64,000 nucleotides of DNA from Pseudidiomarina gelatinasegens (GTDB taxonomy: Bacteria; Pseudomonadota; Gammaproteobacteria; Enterobacterales; Alteromonadaceae): contig NZ_RSFE01000001.1 in NCBI RefSeq assembly GCF_004025325.1, positions 372,001 through 436,000 on the forward strand, written 5' to 3'. A program made the position numbers and the translations under genes. The notes below the pieces were generated by a model. It worked only from the letters and a program-made list of their open reading frames with translations, was not told the origin of the DNA and ran no database searches. Below, one piece after another: positions 45,695 through 56,024 of this stretch (position 1 is its first letter; the number at the start of each line of letters is the position of its first letter).

Positions 45695-46486
45695 TTATCC
45701 TATAACCAATTTGAGTGAAATGATGACTAAAAATATTGCGAAGCCGCGCTGTAAATGTTTTACCGGTATACGTTGGGTCAGGCTCGCACCTAATGGTGCG
45801 CAGAGCATTGAGGCTATGGAGATAGCCAACCAGGCCTGCACATGTACATAGCCAAATAAGCCGTCAGCGCCTTCCAGCTGCTGGCCAAGCACCACAAACG
45901 CGATAACGGCGCTTAGACCAATGCTTAAACTACCCACCGAGGATACCGCAATCGCTTGGCGGATAGGAACTCTTAAGCGTTGCAGCAACGGCACCGTTAA
46001 CGAGCCGCCGCCAATACCTACTAATGCTGAAAGCGTGCCCATACCGGCACTAATTAAAGCCATCAGGCGTTTCGACACGTCAGTGAGGGGCTCACCACCG
46101 CGTTGTGGCACCAACATGCGCAGCGACAGCAGCATGAGCACCACTGCGAAAATGCGCTGTAACCAGTCAGGGTGAAGCAACGTGGCCAGCCAAGCGCCAC
46201 ATACGGCACCAACCATCAACCCTGGAATAAGCCGACGTACCCAGAAGAAACTGACCTGACCGTGTTTCAAATGCGAGCGCGCCGAACTTAAAGTGGTCAT
46301 CACAATGGTGGCCAGTGAAGTCGCAACCGCCATCTGCACGACTAAATCAGGGGCAACACCCAACAACGGCAACAAGTAAATCAACAAGGGAACAATTACC
46401 AGGCCGCCGCCAATGCCGAGCATACCTGCTAACAGGCCTGCCACCATGCCTCCGGCTAAACACCACAACCAGCCTGCTAAGAGCAC
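45695..46486 (-). CDS. TSUP (TauE/SafE) family membrane transporter
   Basis: 263 residues from GTG at 46486, with GGAG 5 bp upstream. About eight membrane helices and the two internal repeats of the family (GMLGIGGGLVIVPLLIYLLP, ALVGIGGGSLTVPLLQRL). Members export or import sulfite, sulfoacetate and other organic anions; the substrate cannot be told. It lies 9 bp behind ptsP and directly before lgt, as in many relatives. Confidence 0.92.
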   Translation of the reverse strand: MLLAGWLWCLAGGMVAGLLAGMLGIGGGLVIVPLLIYLLPLLGVAPDLVVQMAVATSLATIVMTTLSSARSHLKHGQVSFFWVRRLIPGLMVGAVCGAWLATLLHPDWLQRIFAVVLMLLSLRMLVPQRGGEPLTDVSKRLMALISAGMGTLSALVGIGGGSLTVPLLQRLRVPIRQAIAVSSVGSLSIGLSAVIAFVVLGQQLEGADGLFGYVHVQAWLAISIASMLCAPLGASLTQRIPVKHLQRGFAIFLVIISLKLVIG

Positions 46487-46495
46487 GTGTTCTCC

Positions 46496-48769
46496 TTAAC
46501 CACCTGCACGAACGAAGCCACCTAAACCGGCGTTTTCGAGTGCCATGATAACTTGCTGCTTCACTTCGTAGGGCGAACGCGCCGCGAGTGAACGTTGCAA
46601 CACCTCGGTTAAATCATCGGCCGCAATGTGGCGGATGATCCATCGAATACGATCTATATTGTAGCTGTTCATGCTGAGGTTTCGGTAGCCCATGGCGAGC
46701 AGTAACAACGCACCGCCCGGCTCACCTGCTAACTCACCGCACACGGATACTGGCTTATTCAGCGCATCGCAGCGATCGATAATTTGCTTCAGCGCATGCA
46801 ACACGGCGGGATGAAACGCATCGTATAAACTGGCGACCCGCGAATTGTTGCGATCCACCGCCAGCATATATTGGGTTAAGTCGTTGGTACCGACCGAAAA
46901 GAAATCGATTTTATCGGCGACGCAATGCAGCTGATAGATCATCGCCGGCACTTCTATCATGACACCAATTTGTGGTTCAAATAATTGTTCATCGACACTG
47001 CATGCAAGCTCTTCAGCCACTTCATGATAAGCCTGATGAATCATTCGTACCGACTCATCAACTTCTTCCGCACTGGTTATCATCGGTAACAAAATACGCA
47101 AATTATTACGCCCCACGGAGGCGCGCAGCATAGCCCGAATTTGCATTAAAAAGATTTCTGGATGGTCCAGTGTCATGCGAATGCCGCGCCAGCCCAAAAA
47201 CGGGTTTTCCTCGTCCATGGGTAGATACGGCAGTGGCTTGTCGCCGCCAACATCAAGCGTACGCATTACCACAGGCGCACCACGAAATTGCTCTAATACC
47301 TGACTGTAAAGCTCTTCTTGTTCGTCTTCAGTTGGCAGCCGCTCGCGCATCATAAACGGGATTTCAGTGCGGTACAGCCCGACCCCGTGTACATTCAAAT
47401 CGTTGAGCCAATCGCGTTCGGTGTTTAAGCCGACATTCAAATTCAGCTGCACGCGCACGCCATCGGTTGTTTCGGCCGGTAAGTCACGCGCTTGCATAAC
47501 TTTTTGGCGCAGAGCTAATTCTTCTTCGGCCAGTTGGCTGTATTCATTTTCAACTTGAATGGGCGGGTTGACGAACACGTCGCCGTTGTAACCATCAACA
47601 ATCAGGGTTTCACCACTGACTTCATTGAGCTGAATGTTGTCCACACCCAATACTGCCGGAATGCCCATACTGCGCGCCATAATGGCTGCATGTGAGTTGG
47701 CTGAGCCGCGTAGCGACACCATGCCAATAATTTCGGCTTGGGGCAGTTCAGCCAGCATGGTGGCAGTGACTTCGTCGGCCACCAAAATGCATTGTGCCGG
47801 CGGGTTTAAGTTGCGCACTTCGCGGTTTTGCAGGTGCGCGAGTATGCGATTGCCTAGGTCACGAACATCACTTGCACGCTCGCGGATGTATTCGTCATCA
47901 AGGTTTTCAAATTGATTCACCAGTTGCTCAACCACCAGCTTTAACGCGGTTTGTGCGCGCCAGCCATCATTAATGGTTTGCTCCACTTCTTGCCCCAAGC
48001 TGGCTGAGTCCATCATGGCGTGGTACACGTCAAAAATTGCCAGCGTTTCGTCGGCCACATGGCCCTTCATGCTGTCGCTAATGGTTAATAATTCTTGGCG
48101 GGTACGTGCAACGGCGGCGCGAAATGCACGAATTTCGTGCTCCGGCATGTTGCTGCGTTTCGGGGTAACCTCGCTTAACCGTGCGGGCGGCTTGACCACA
48201 AATGCTTCGCCGATAGCTACGCCGGGCGCGGCGGGTATACCTTTGATGGTTTGCAGCCAAGGTGACTGTTTGGCGGTGCGTAAAAAGCCTTTCGCTTCTG
48301 CATGCGCAATAACCACCGCCAACTGTGCAGCCAAAGTGACCACAAAAGCTTCTTCGTCACGGGTAAACGCGCGGGCTTGTTCTTGTTGCACAGCAAGTAC
48401 GCCGAGCACCCTTCGCCGATGGATAACTGGGGCGGCCAACATGGCTTTATAACGGTCTTCGACCACGTGTTCGAGTTTTAAGAATGCAGGGTGATCGGAA
48501 GCATTGGCAATATTTAGGGGCTCTTCGCGGCTAGCAGCCAGGCTGATAACCCCTTCACCAAAAGGCACATGGATGGGTTCATTGGAACGAATTTCGAGGC
48601 CATCGGTAGCTGCCAAGGCGAACATTTGCTGCTCGTGGTCGGCTAAATAAACAGTGCAGGAATCTGTTTTTAAGGCCTCTTTTACTTGACGCACCATGGT
48701 TTGCAGCGCCAGTTCAAAATCTGGCGCTTGGTTCACCGCTTCCACAATGCGTTGCAGTATTCGGAGCAT
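46496..48769 (-). CDS. ptsP: Nitrogen PTS enzyme I (EI-Ntr)
   Basis: 757 residues. An N-terminal GAF domain (about 1-150), then the PEP-dependent phosphotransferase module: swivelling domain with the phospho-His in GSANSHAAIMARSMGIPAVLG (about 350), and the PEP-binding TIM barrel with LYRTEIPFMMRERLPTEDEQ, GVMIEVPAM and the terminal CGELAGEP. It phosphorylates NPr in the nitrogen-related PTS. rppH lies 45 bp upstream on the same strand, the usual rppH-ptsP pair. Confidence 0.97.
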   Translation of the reverse strand: MLRILQRIVEAVNQAPDFELALQTMVRQVKEALKTDSCTVYLADHEQQMFALAATDGLEIRSNEPIHVPFGEGVISLAASREEPLNIANASDHPAFLKLEHVVEDRYKAMLAAPVIHRRRVLGVLAVQQEQARAFTRDEEAFVVTLAAQLAVVIAHAEAKGFLRTAKQSPWLQTIKGIPAAPGVAIGEAFVVKPPARLSEVTPKRSNMPEHEIRAFRAAVARTRQELLTISDSMKGHVADETLAIFDVYHAMMDSASLGQEVEQTINDGWRAQTALKLVVEQLVNQFENLDDEYIRERASDVRDLGNRILAHLQNREVRNLNPPAQCILVADEVTATMLAELPQAEIIGMVSLRGSANSHAAIMARSMGIPAVLGVDNIQLNEVSGETLIVDGYNGDVFVNPPIQVENEYSQLAEEELALRQKVMQARDLPAETTDGVRVQLNLNVGLNTERDWLNDLNVHGVGLYRTEIPFMMRERLPTEDEQEELYSQVLEQFRGAPVVMRTLDVGGDKPLPYLPMDEENPFLGWRGIRMTLDHPEIFLMQIRAMLRASVGRNNLRILLPMITSAEEVDESVRMIHQAYHEVAEELACSVDEQLFEPQIGVMIEVPAMIYQLHCVADKIDFFSVGTNDLTQYMLAVDRNNSRVASLYDAFHPAVLHALKQIIDRCDALNKPVSVCGELAGEPGGALLLLAMGYRNLSMNSYNIDRIRWIIRHIAADDLTEVLQRSLAARSPYEVKQQVIMALENAGLGGFVRAGG

Positions 48770-48814
48770 AGCCTGCCTTTAGTTTTTCTTACTCAACCTT
48801 TCTTACTTAACTAC

Positions 48815-49330
48815 TCAAGAACGGCGGCGGCGTGGGGGTCTTTGTCGGCGTTGAAACGGGGCCATAATGACCGACGAGAACTCTTTCAACACACGACGGT
48901 ATACTTCCCGTTTAAACGACACAACTTGTCGCACCGGGTACCAGAAACTGACCCAACGCCAGTCATCAAACTCGGGATGCGACGACTGCATCACGTTCAC
49001 ATCTTTCTCATCACATTTTAACCGCAGCAAAAACCATTTCTGCTTCTGACCAATACAGGTTGGCCGTTGTTCGCGTCGCACTAAACGTTTTGGTAACCGA
49101 TAACGGAACCAGTTTCGGCTAGTGTAGATAAGTTCAACTTGTTCGGGTTTTAGCCCTACCTCTTCCCAGAGTTCACGGAACATAGCTTGTTCAGGTGTTT
49201 CACCGTCATCTATTCCACCTTGTGGAAATTGCCAGCTATGTTGTCCGAATCGACGCGCCCAAAAGACTTGTCCCTGCTCGTTGCAGATAATAATTCCCAC
49301 ATTGGCGCGAAATCCTTCTGCGTCTATCAC
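48815..49330 (-). CDS. rppH: RNA pyrophosphohydrolase RppH
   Basis: 171 residues. [20 protein letters not shown] at the start, Nudix box GGIDDGE...REL..EEVGL at about 38-60 and the [13 protein letters not shown] segment. It removes pyrophosphate from triphosphorylated mRNA 5' ends and starts their decay. The tail is very basic ([11 protein letters not shown]). It is divergent from mutH. Confidence 0.97.
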   Translation of the reverse strand: MIDAEGFRANVGIIICNEQGQVFWARRFGQHSWQFPQGGIDDGETPEQAMFRELWEEVGLKPEQVELIYTSRNWFRYRLPKRLVRREQRPTCIGQKQKWFLLRLKCDEKDVNVMQSSHPEFDDWRWVSFWYPVRQVVSFKREVYRRVLKEFSSVIMAPFQRRQRPPRRRRS

Positions 49331-49420
49331 GCGAGCGCCCTCATAAATTCGACATATTGCTTGGATTTTTCCATAATCGCGGCATGAATGAAAGGATTAA
49401 TCCGTTTAGACGAGGTAATT

Positions 49421-50098
49421 GTGCAGCTTAAGCAGCTCTTTGAAAACGCTAGCGCCCTAGCCGGTATGAGCTTTGCCGAATTAGCGGCGCACCAAGGTAT
49501 GTCGGTACCCAATGACTTGCGCCGCAACAAAGGTTGGGTGGGCCAGCTGCTGGAAAGCGCTTTAGGTGCAAGTGCAGGTTCGCAAGCGTTACAAGATTTC
49601 CCTGAACTTGGCGTGGAGCTGAAAACGATTCCGTTGGATGCCGCTGGCAAACCACTGGAAACTACCTTTGTGTGCACTACACCGCTGATTAATATTCACA
49701 ATTTAACCTGGGAAACCAGCAATGTGCGCAACAAGCTGCAGTGTGTGTTGTGGATACCCATTGATGGCCGCCGGGAAATTCCGCTGGCAGAGCGCACCAT
49801 TGGCACCGCGTTTCTGTGGCAGCCCAGCGCCGAACAAGAAGCGCAGTTACGCGCAGACTGGCAAGAGCACATGGATAAAATTGCACTCGGTGAGATTGAC
49901 TCAATTAGCGCGCATCAAGGTGAGGTTTTACAACTGCGCCCGAAGGCGGCTAACAGTCGGGTACTAACCGAAGCCATTGGCGCAGATGGGAAAATCATTA
50001 AAACCTTGCCACGTGGTTTTTATTTGAAGACCCAATTCACCTGGCAAATCATTTGCTCCACCTTTGGGCTCGAAACGGCGCCAGCAACCCATGACTGA
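49421..50098 (+). CDS. mutH: DNA mismatch repair endonuclease MutH
   Basis: 225 residues from GTG at 49421, with GAGG 5 bp upstream; an ATG at 49388 in the same frame is possible. Conserved catalytic region: [34 protein letters not shown] (catalytic D-x-E-x-K) and [12 protein letters not shown]. It nicks the unmethylated strand at hemimethylated GATC, which implies Dam methylation in this organism. Confidence 0.95.
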   Translation: MQLKQLFENASALAGMSFAELAAHQGMSVPNDLRRNKGWVGQLLESALGASAGSQALQDFPELGVELKTIPLDAAGKPLETTFVCTTPLINIHNLTWETSNVRNKLQCVLWIPIDGRREIPLAERTIGTAFLWQPSAEQEAQLRADWQEHMDKIALGEIDSISAHQGEVLQLRPKAANSRVLTEAIGADGKIIKTLPRGFYLKTQFTWQIICSTFGLETAPATHD

Positions 50099-50786
50099 TA
50101 CCCACGAGCGCGAAGTACTGATAAGCCCACACACCCGCGCCAACGGCGTTGGTTTTAGCGCCCTTGGCGTTGTTATTTTTGCGGTGACCATGTTTATGTG
50201 GCTGGTAGAGGCGCCAATACCTCAGGCCGCATTCGGATTGCTCTATATCGCCAGCGCGGTGTTAATATTTTTGGGCAGCGCGAAGGTGTTTGAACCCGCG
50301 GTAAGTATAAAAATTACGCCAGCCACAATTTCCTACCTACATGGACGTGGCAACTGGCACATTACGTGGGAAAATATCGTGCGTTTTGATATTCCGCGCA
50401 CCCACCGCGGCTTAGATATTGAAGAACTGCCCTATATCGGCTTTCGATTACATGACATTGAGCCAGTATTACATGCTATAACACCGCGTCTTGCGGTATA
50501 TTTATTAAGTGAGCAACGCCACCTGCTGGTGGTTGCTTTACGGCACGAACGCCCGGAACTGAAAGATTACTCCACGTACTTCGAGGTTCCAGATCGCTAT
50601 AAAGCTGTCTCGGGAAAAGAATACCGAGGTGTACAAGCGATGTTCGCGGTACGATGCCAACACTTTCGCGACATATTAGGTTATGATCTATTCATTCCTG
50701 CGGGGGCACTTGATCGCCCAGCAGTTGAGTTCTTGCGCTTCTTGCAGCAATTGCAACAGACAAGAACCTTAACGAATAACGAATAA
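50091..50786 (+). CDS. Membrane protein, DUF2982-like
   Basis: 231 residues from the ATG at 50091, overlapping the mutH stop by 8 bp. Two membrane helices near the N-terminus ([20 protein letters not shown] and [17 protein letters not shown]), then a soluble domain with [17 protein letters not shown] that resembles a PH-like fold. It looks like DUF2982 of Alteromonadales; function unknown. The last codons (AAT AAC GAA TAA, NNE-stop) come from the tandem heptad repeat that follows. Confidence 0.65.
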   Translation: MTDTHEREVLISPHTRANGVGFSALGVVIFAVTMFMWLVEAPIPQAAFGLLYIASAVLIFLGSAKVFEPAVSIKITPATISYLHGRGNWHITWENIVRFDIPRTHRGLDIEELPYIGFRLHDIEPVLHAITPRLAVYLLSEQRHLLVVALRHERPELKDYSTYFEVPDRYKAVSGKEYRGVQAMFAVRCQHFRDILGYDLFIPAGALDRPAVEFLRFLQQLQQTRTLTNNE

Positions 50787-50811
50787 CGAATAACGAATAA
50801 CGAATAACGAG
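50769..50811. repeat. Family B tandem AATAACG heptad array
   Basis: Five to six tandem copies of the 7-mer AATAACG, ending 9 bp before the ATG at 50821 and containing the stop codon of the upstream gene. The AGGA ribosome-binding site of the next gene begins exactly where the array ends. Confidence 0.92.
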
Positions 50812-50820
50812 GATTTTAAC

Positions 50821-51252
50821 ATGCAGACATTAGGTTGGCGCGAATGGGGGTCATTACCTGATCTTGGTATTAATGCCCTTAAAATGAAAGTAGACACCGG
50901 CGCCCGCACCTCGTGTTTGCATGCATTTAAGCTGGAACCCTTTGAAAAAAACGGCGAGAATTGGCTGCGTATTTGGCTACACCCAGAACAACATAGTGAT
51001 CGGGAACTCGTCTGTGAATCTAAAATTCACGACCAACGTGAAGTAACCGACTCCGGTGGCCATACCGAGCTTCGGTACGTTATTCTGTCGACATTAACTA
51101 TTGGCGATTTTTCGCAACCTGTAGAGCTCACGCTTACTAATCGCGACACCATGAAGTTTCGTATGTTACTCGGCCGCCAAGCAATGCGCGGACATTTTAT
51201 TGTCGACCCTGATAAGTCTTATCTATTCGGCCAGCCAGGAGCTAATGCATGA
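50821..51252 (+). CDS. RimK-linked retropepsin-like zinc protease family protein
   Basis: 143 residues. It begins [31 protein letters not shown]: the DTGA motif is that of aspartic (retropepsin-like) folds, although the family is annotated as ATP-dependent zinc protease. [15 protein letters not shown] is the second family motif. Its stop overlaps the rimK start (ATGA). The role is unknown; the linkage to rimK is widespread. Confidence 0.87.
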   Translation: MQTLGWREWGSLPDLGINALKMKVDTGARTSCLHAFKLEPFEKNGENWLRIWLHPEQHSDRELVCESKIHDQREVTDSGGHTELRYVILSTLTIGDFSQPVELTLTNRDTMKFRMLLGRQAMRGHFIVDPDKSYLFGQPGANA

Positions 51253-52154
51253 GAATTGCAATTTTATCGCGTAACCCACGCCTCTATTCAACCCGTCGCT
51301 TAGTCGAAGCTGGTGAAGCTCGCGGCCATACCGTGGATGTTCTGGACCCGCTGCGCTGCTACATGAATATTAATGCGCGCGAGTCGTCCATTCATATGAA
51401 GGGTAAAGACTTGCCGCCGTACGATGCGATTATTCCACGCATCGGCGCATCAATTACGTTTTTCGGAACGGCCGTATTGCGTCAGTTTGAAATGATTGGC
51501 ACCTACCCGCTGAATGAATCAGTGGCAATTTCACGCAGCCGCGACAAATTGCGCTCCCTGCAGCTGTTAAGCCGTAAAGGCATTGGCCTGCCAACCACAG
51601 GTTTCGCCAGCCAGCCGCAGGACATTCCCGACTTGATTGATATGGTTGGCGGTGCCCCGTTAGTGATTAAGTTACTCGAAGGCACCCAAGGCATAGGCGT
51701 GGTACTTGCTGAAACGCGCCAAGCAGCAGAAAGTGTTATCGAAGCCTTTATGGGCTTGGAATCGCACATCATGGTGCAGGAATACATAAAAGAAGCTGGC
51801 GGTGCAGACATCCGCTGCTTTGTGATTGGCGATAAAGTTATTGCCGCCATGAAGCGCCAGGCTAAAGCCGGTGAGTTTCGCTCCAACTTGCATCGCGGCG
51901 GCTCAGCCAGCTTGGTTAAATTGACCCCTGCCGAGCGCGCAACCGCTGTAAAAGCGGCGAAAACGATGGGATTAAACGTGGCCGGTGTCGATATTTTACG
52001 CTCCAATCATGGCCCATTGGTGATGGAAGTTAACTCTTCCCCAGGCCTTGAAGGCATTGAAGGCGCAACCAATAAAGACGTGGCTGATCAAATCATCAGT
52101 TTCATTGAGAAAACCGCAAAAGCGCATAAAACCCGCACCAAAGGTAAAGGCTAA
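51249..52154 (+). CDS. rimK: Ribosomal protein S6 glutamate ligase RimK
   Basis: 301 residues. ATP-grasp fold: [42 protein letters not shown] (ATP lid), [20 protein letters not shown] and the metal-binding [14 protein letters not shown]. It adds glutamates to the C-terminus of ribosomal protein S6. It forms an operon with the preceding protease-like gene and the following deacylase. Confidence 0.96.
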   Translation: MRIAILSRNPRLYSTRRLVEAGEARGHTVDVLDPLRCYMNINARESSIHMKGKDLPPYDAIIPRIGASITFFGTAVLRQFEMIGTYPLNESVAISRSRDKLRSLQLLSRKGIGLPTTGFASQPQDIPDLIDMVGGAPLVIKLLEGTQGIGVVLAETRQAAESVIEAFMGLESHIMVQEYIKEAGGADIRCFVIGDKVIAAMKRQAKAGEFRSNLHRGGSASLVKLTPAERATAVKAAKTMGLNVAGVDILRSNHGPLVMEVNSSPGLEGIEGATNKDVADQIISFIEKTAKAHKTRTKGKG

Positions 52155-52167
52155 GACGATAAAAGCC

Positions 52168-53190
52168 ATGAAGCAAAAAGCATTTCACTTAGCCAACCAG
52201 CGCATCATGCCGGGTTCGCGCCATAGCGTTAAAATTCCGGCGGCGCGACTTTATAACGATACGCCCATGGATTTACACGCTGAGGTTTTCCATGGTGTGA
52301 AACCAGGGCCGACCCTGTTGGTATGCGCAGCCATTCACGGCGATGAATTAAACGGTATCGAAGTATGCCGACGCCTAATGGGCGAGCTGGACCCACTGCA
52401 ATTAAGCGGCACGGTGATTATTGTGCCTGTCGTTAACGTGTTTGGATTTATCCAGCAGTCCCGTTATTTGCCTGACCGCCGCGATTTGAATCGCTGCTTC
52501 CCTGGCTCTGAACGCGGTGCATTGGGTAGCCGTTTAGCTTACCTGTTTAGCGAAACTTTGGTACAAAACGCAACCCACATTATTGATTTGCATACTGGCG
52601 CCATTCACCGTAGCAATCTGCCACAAATTCGCGTCGACACCGACAACGGCGAAGCGCTTAAGATGGCTGAGTCGTTCGGTACGCCAGTAATTTTGCACAG
52701 CAAAGAACGCGATGGCTCATTGCGTTCTCTGGCAACTGAATTAGGTATTCCGCTGATTTTGTATGAGGCCGGTGAAGCGTTGCGGTTTGACTATGCCGCA
52801 ATAAAAGCCGGTGTTATTGGCGTGCAAAATGTAATGAAAAGCCTAAAAATGATGAAAGGCCGCCGTAGCCGCAAAAAAGTTAAACCTGTGGTGGCGCATC
52901 GCAGCGGCTGGATTCGTAATGAATACGACGGCCTGGTGGTGCCCAAGGTTGAACTGGGGCAAACCATCAACAAAGGGCAAGTGGTTGCGCAAACCGTGAA
53001 CCCGCATGGCGATGATTTACATGCGATTAAAAGCCCTTATCATGGCATTGTGATTGGTATTAGTAATATTCCAGTCGCCAATGAAGGCGAGGCTTTATTC
53101 AATGTGGCGCAGTTTGACGGCGAACAAATTGGCGACGCCAGCGAAAATGTTGATGTATTCGCTGAAACTTATGATCAAAAAACGATATAA
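52168..53190 (+). CDS. Succinylglutamate desuccinylase/aspartoacylase family deacylase
   Basis: 340 residues from the ATG at 52168, 13 bp behind rimK; the open frame that starts inside rimK is rejected. M14-type zinc site: HGDELNG (His, Glu) and IDLHTGA (His). A C-terminal beta domain has the lipoyl-like IRNEYDGLVVPKVELGQTINKG. The three-gene order protease-rimK-deacylase is conserved in many proteobacteria, so it may act on glutamate-modified products; the substrate is unknown. Confidence 0.88.
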   Translation: MKQKAFHLANQRIMPGSRHSVKIPAARLYNDTPMDLHAEVFHGVKPGPTLLVCAAIHGDELNGIEVCRRLMGELDPLQLSGTVIIVPVVNVFGFIQQSRYLPDRRDLNRCFPGSERGALGSRLAYLFSETLVQNATHIIDLHTGAIHRSNLPQIRVDTDNGEALKMAESFGTPVILHSKERDGSLRSLATELGIPLILYEAGEALRFDYAAIKAGVIGVQNVMKSLKMMKGRRSRKKVKPVVAHRSGWIRNEYDGLVVPKVELGQTINKGQVVAQTVNPHGDDLHAIKSPYHGIVIGISNIPVANEGEALFNVAQFDGEQIGDASENVDVFAETYDQKTI

Positions 53191-53215
53191 CTGACGATTT
53201 AAACGGAACAAAAAT

Positions 53216-54247
53216 TTGAAGCATTTAAGCCCACCATCTCAACTTGTTTTACGCCATCAAGAGCGTTTCGATGACGTGCCACTACTCGTGGTTAATGCGC
53301 CTGAAGCAGAAGTGGCCGAGGCACTGCCAGTGGTCAGCTGCTGGCAGTGGCACGCAGGGTTTGCCGTGCGCTGGAAACAACAAGCACCGGATATAGCGCA
53401 CCATTTTGGTGCAAGTGCGCCAGCCGCCGCAGGCGCTCAGGCCGCGCTGGTGTGGTTACCGAAAGAAAAACAACTCACTTGGTATGTACTCGATGCACTG
53501 CGCAGCGTTTTGCCGCAAGATGCAACCATCTGGTTAGTGGGTGAGAACCGTGGCGGCATTAAAAGCATTCATAAGCAATTTCCAGAAACCGTTACCGCGG
53601 CACAAAAAATGGCGGTGGGAAATCACTCGCTATTAATACGTACCACAATTGCCGAATGTGCTACTGAATTTAGCGTCGACGAACACTTTGCCTATGTCGA
53701 CTTACCACAACCTGAGCAAGCAGAACCCCTGCATCTTGCCAGCTTACCGGGTGTATTTGCGTTTCCGAGTATTGATACCGGCAGTGAAATTTTATTACAG
53801 CACCTGCCCCACTGGCAGAAGGGCCGCCTGCTTGATTTTGCTTGTGGTCATGGTGTGCTTGGTGCATGGCTAAACCGCCAAGCACCTGAGCTGGAGGTTA
53901 CCTACCTTGATGTCAGCGCCCTTGCGTTAAAAGCCGCCGAAAAAACTCTGGAATTAAATGGCTTAAAAGGCTCGTGCATTGCCAGTGAAGGCCTTCAAGA
54001 CAACCTGGGACAGTTCGATTATGTGGTGAGCCATCCACCCTTTCATACCGGCTTAGCAACCGACTACGAAATCGGCAAGCAGTTTTTACGCGGCATCCGC
54101 AGTCATTTACGCGTAAAAGGCGAGCTGTGGTTAGTTGCAAATCGTTTTCTGCCATGGCCAGAGCTTATTGAGCACGCATTTGGCCATTGCATTCGAGTTG
54201 CACAAGACAACAAATTCGCGGTATATCTTGCGAAACGGGATAGATAA
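53216..54247 (+). CDS. rsmC: 16S rRNA (guanine-1207-N2)-methyltransferase RsmC
   Basis: 343 residues from TTG at 53216, the earliest start that gives the family N-terminus PSQLVLRHQERFDDVPLLVV. A degenerate N-terminal domain is followed by a methyltransferase with GRLLDFACGHGVLG (SAM site), YLDVSALALKAAEKTLELNG and the catalytic SHPPFHTG (NPPF in most relatives, here SHPPF). It modifies G1207 of 16S rRNA. Confidence 0.92.
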   Translation: MKHLSPPSQLVLRHQERFDDVPLLVVNAPEAEVAEALPVVSCWQWHAGFAVRWKQQAPDIAHHFGASAPAAAGAQAALVWLPKEKQLTWYVLDALRSVLPQDATIWLVGENRGGIKSIHKQFPETVTAAQKMAVGNHSLLIRTTIAECATEFSVDEHFAYVDLPQPEQAEPLHLASLPGVFAFPSIDTGSEILLQHLPHWQKGRLLDFACGHGVLGAWLNRQAPELEVTYLDVSALALKAAEKTLELNGLKGSCIASEGLQDNLGQFDYVVSHPPFHTGLATDYEIGKQFLRGIRSHLRVKGELWLVANRFLPWPELIEHAFGHCIRVAQDNKFAVYLAKRDR

Positions 54248-54268
54248 CGAGACCGATAGAGCAACCCA

Positions 54269-55915
54269 ATGAACTTAAAAGTCAGTTCCATTAAACGCAG
54301 TGTCACCAGTCTGGTAATTTTAATTACCACAATATCGGTGACGCTGGCCTGCTTGGTACTGAGTTACAACTTCATTGCGGACACGCACCACCGTCTGTTG
54401 CGGCAGTCTGAGCAGGTCAGTCGATTTATTGCCGAGAATGCCACCTCATACATGGTATACAACCAAGCCGAAGCGGCCGAACGCTGGTTGCAATCATTAC
54501 GGCATTCTCCGCTGATTCAGCATGTTCACTTATATCGCTATGATCCGAATACCGAGGCCCTTGGTTTCTTTGCCAGTTATTATGCTGAACGCGAAGCACC
54601 TATTCCGGTTCGTTTCGACCGCGTGAAGAATATTACTGAGGCACGTTTCTCGACCAATTATGTGGAAAGTGCCGTGCCACTGTATGTGCAAAACACCTTG
54701 CAAGGCTACGTGTATTTGCGCACCTCACGCGCCGCGCTTGATGAGGCCAAGTGGTATGCCGCCGCTATTAGTGGCGTGATTATTACAGCAAGTTTTATTT
54801 TGAGCTGGTTGATGTCGTTGTGGTTACGTCGGGTGATCACGCAACCACTGGATGAAATGGTTGAGAGCATTCAGCAAATTGCGCGCGATAAAAATTACGA
54901 CCGCACCCTGCATGAATTTGAGCTGCAAGAGCTCGACCGTGTTGCGGATGCCTTTAATGCGCTTCTGAGCCGTATTCAGCAACACATTCGCCGACAAGAG
55001 CAAGCCGAACGTGAAGCCAGTGAATTAAATGCGGAGCTGGAGCTGCAGGTAAAACAGCGTACGCAAAAACTGTATGAGTCGAACCAAGAGTTGCACCAAG
55101 CTTTAGAAACTGCGCACCAATATCAAAGTGAGCTGGTGCAAGCCGAGAAGATGTCCAGCTTGGCGAAACTGGTGTCGGGTGTTGCGCATGAGGTTAATAC
55201 ACCGGTAGGTTTAGCCGTAACCTCTACCTCAATTTTGCAGGACAACCTGCAACTACTGAAACAAAAGTTTGCGGATAAAAAGCTTACCAGCCAAGAGTTT
55301 CAACGCTATATGTCTGGGTTTGAAGAGAACCTTGCGCTGATAAGCCGAAACATCAAACGCACCGCCGACCTCATCAGTAATTTCAGTAAATTATCGATGG
55401 ACCAGTTCAGCGACGATGACCGCTCGTTGCACTTGATCAAATTCTGGGATGAGATTGCACAAAGTTTGTACAATCGTCACCCTGAACTGACATCCGTTGC
55501 GTTGTCATGTCAGGTGGCAGATGACCTTATTATTAGCACCCGCCCCGGGCCGTTAAATCAAGTTATTAGTCAGCTGGTTCAAAATGCTTTGCAACATGCT
55601 TTCTCAAATACCGCCAAGCCGATGATTCAATTCAGCTTCAGTTTTATACCGCAGTCTGAAAATAGCGAGTCAGGTGACTTACAAATGACCTATGAAGATA
55701 ACGGCGATGGCATTCCGGATGATTTGATAAAAAGCGTATTCGACCCCTTTGTAACCAGCAAGCGCAGTCATGGCGCCGCAGGGTTAGGATTGCACCTGGT
55801 TTATAACCTGGTGGTACAAGTTTTACAGGGTCACATTGAACTTGAAAGCCAGCCACACCAAGGCACACGTTTCAAAGTTGTATTTCCGGTGCGGCGCTTA
55901 GTACAATCGAAGTAA
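54269..55915 (+). CDS. Sensor histidine kinase next to arcA
   Basis: 548 residues. Membrane helices at about 13-35 and 164-187 enclose a periplasmic sensor region of about 125 residues. Then come a HAMP domain (about 188-242), a coiled coil (about 243-290), the phosphorylation helix with H307 (LVSGVAHEVNTPVG), and the ATPase domain with QLVQNALQHAF, YEDNGDGIPDDL and HGAAGLGLHLVYNLV. There is no receiver or HPt domain. The ArcA-type regulator gene begins 109 bp behind it. Signal unknown. Confidence 0.92.
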   Translation: MNLKVSSIKRSVTSLVILITTISVTLACLVLSYNFIADTHHRLLRQSEQVSRFIAENATSYMVYNQAEAAERWLQSLRHSPLIQHVHLYRYDPNTEALGFFASYYAEREAPIPVRFDRVKNITEARFSTNYVESAVPLYVQNTLQGYVYLRTSRAALDEAKWYAAAISGVIITASFILSWLMSLWLRRVITQPLDEMVESIQQIARDKNYDRTLHEFELQELDRVADAFNALLSRIQQHIRRQEQAEREASELNAELELQVKQRTQKLYESNQELHQALETAHQYQSELVQAEKMSSLAKLVSGVAHEVNTPVGLAVTSTSILQDNLQLLKQKFADKKLTSQEFQRYMSGFEENLALISRNIKRTADLISNFSKLSMDQFSDDDRSLHLIKFWDEIAQSLYNRHPELTSVALSCQVADDLIISTRPGPLNQVISQLVQNALQHAFSNTAKPMIQFSFSFIPQSENSESGDLQMTYEDNGDGIPDDLIKSVFDPFVTSKRSHGAAGLGLHLVYNLVVQVLQGHIELESQPHQGTRFKVVFPVRRLVQSK

Positions 55916-55931
55916 ACAATTGTAAGAATTG

Positions 55932-55960
55932 TTGCACGATTTTGCAGCTATATATAAAAT
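55932..55960 (+). promoter_or_regulatory. arcA promoter
   Basis: TTGCAC (55932-55937), a 17-bp spacer and TAAAAT (55955-55960), within an AT-rich stretch 65 bp before the arcA start. It allows arcA to be transcribed apart from the kinase gene. Confidence 0.65.
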
Positions 55961-56024
55961 CGCATGCTACACTATCTTTCATTACCAAATTTCAACACAT
56001 GTTAACGGATTCTCGGAACTGCTT

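Noticed and set aside
52048..52167. Upstream extension of the deacylase gene into rimK
   Set aside because: The extension is Lys-rich out-of-frame rimK sequence; the ATG at 52168 begins the conserved protein.
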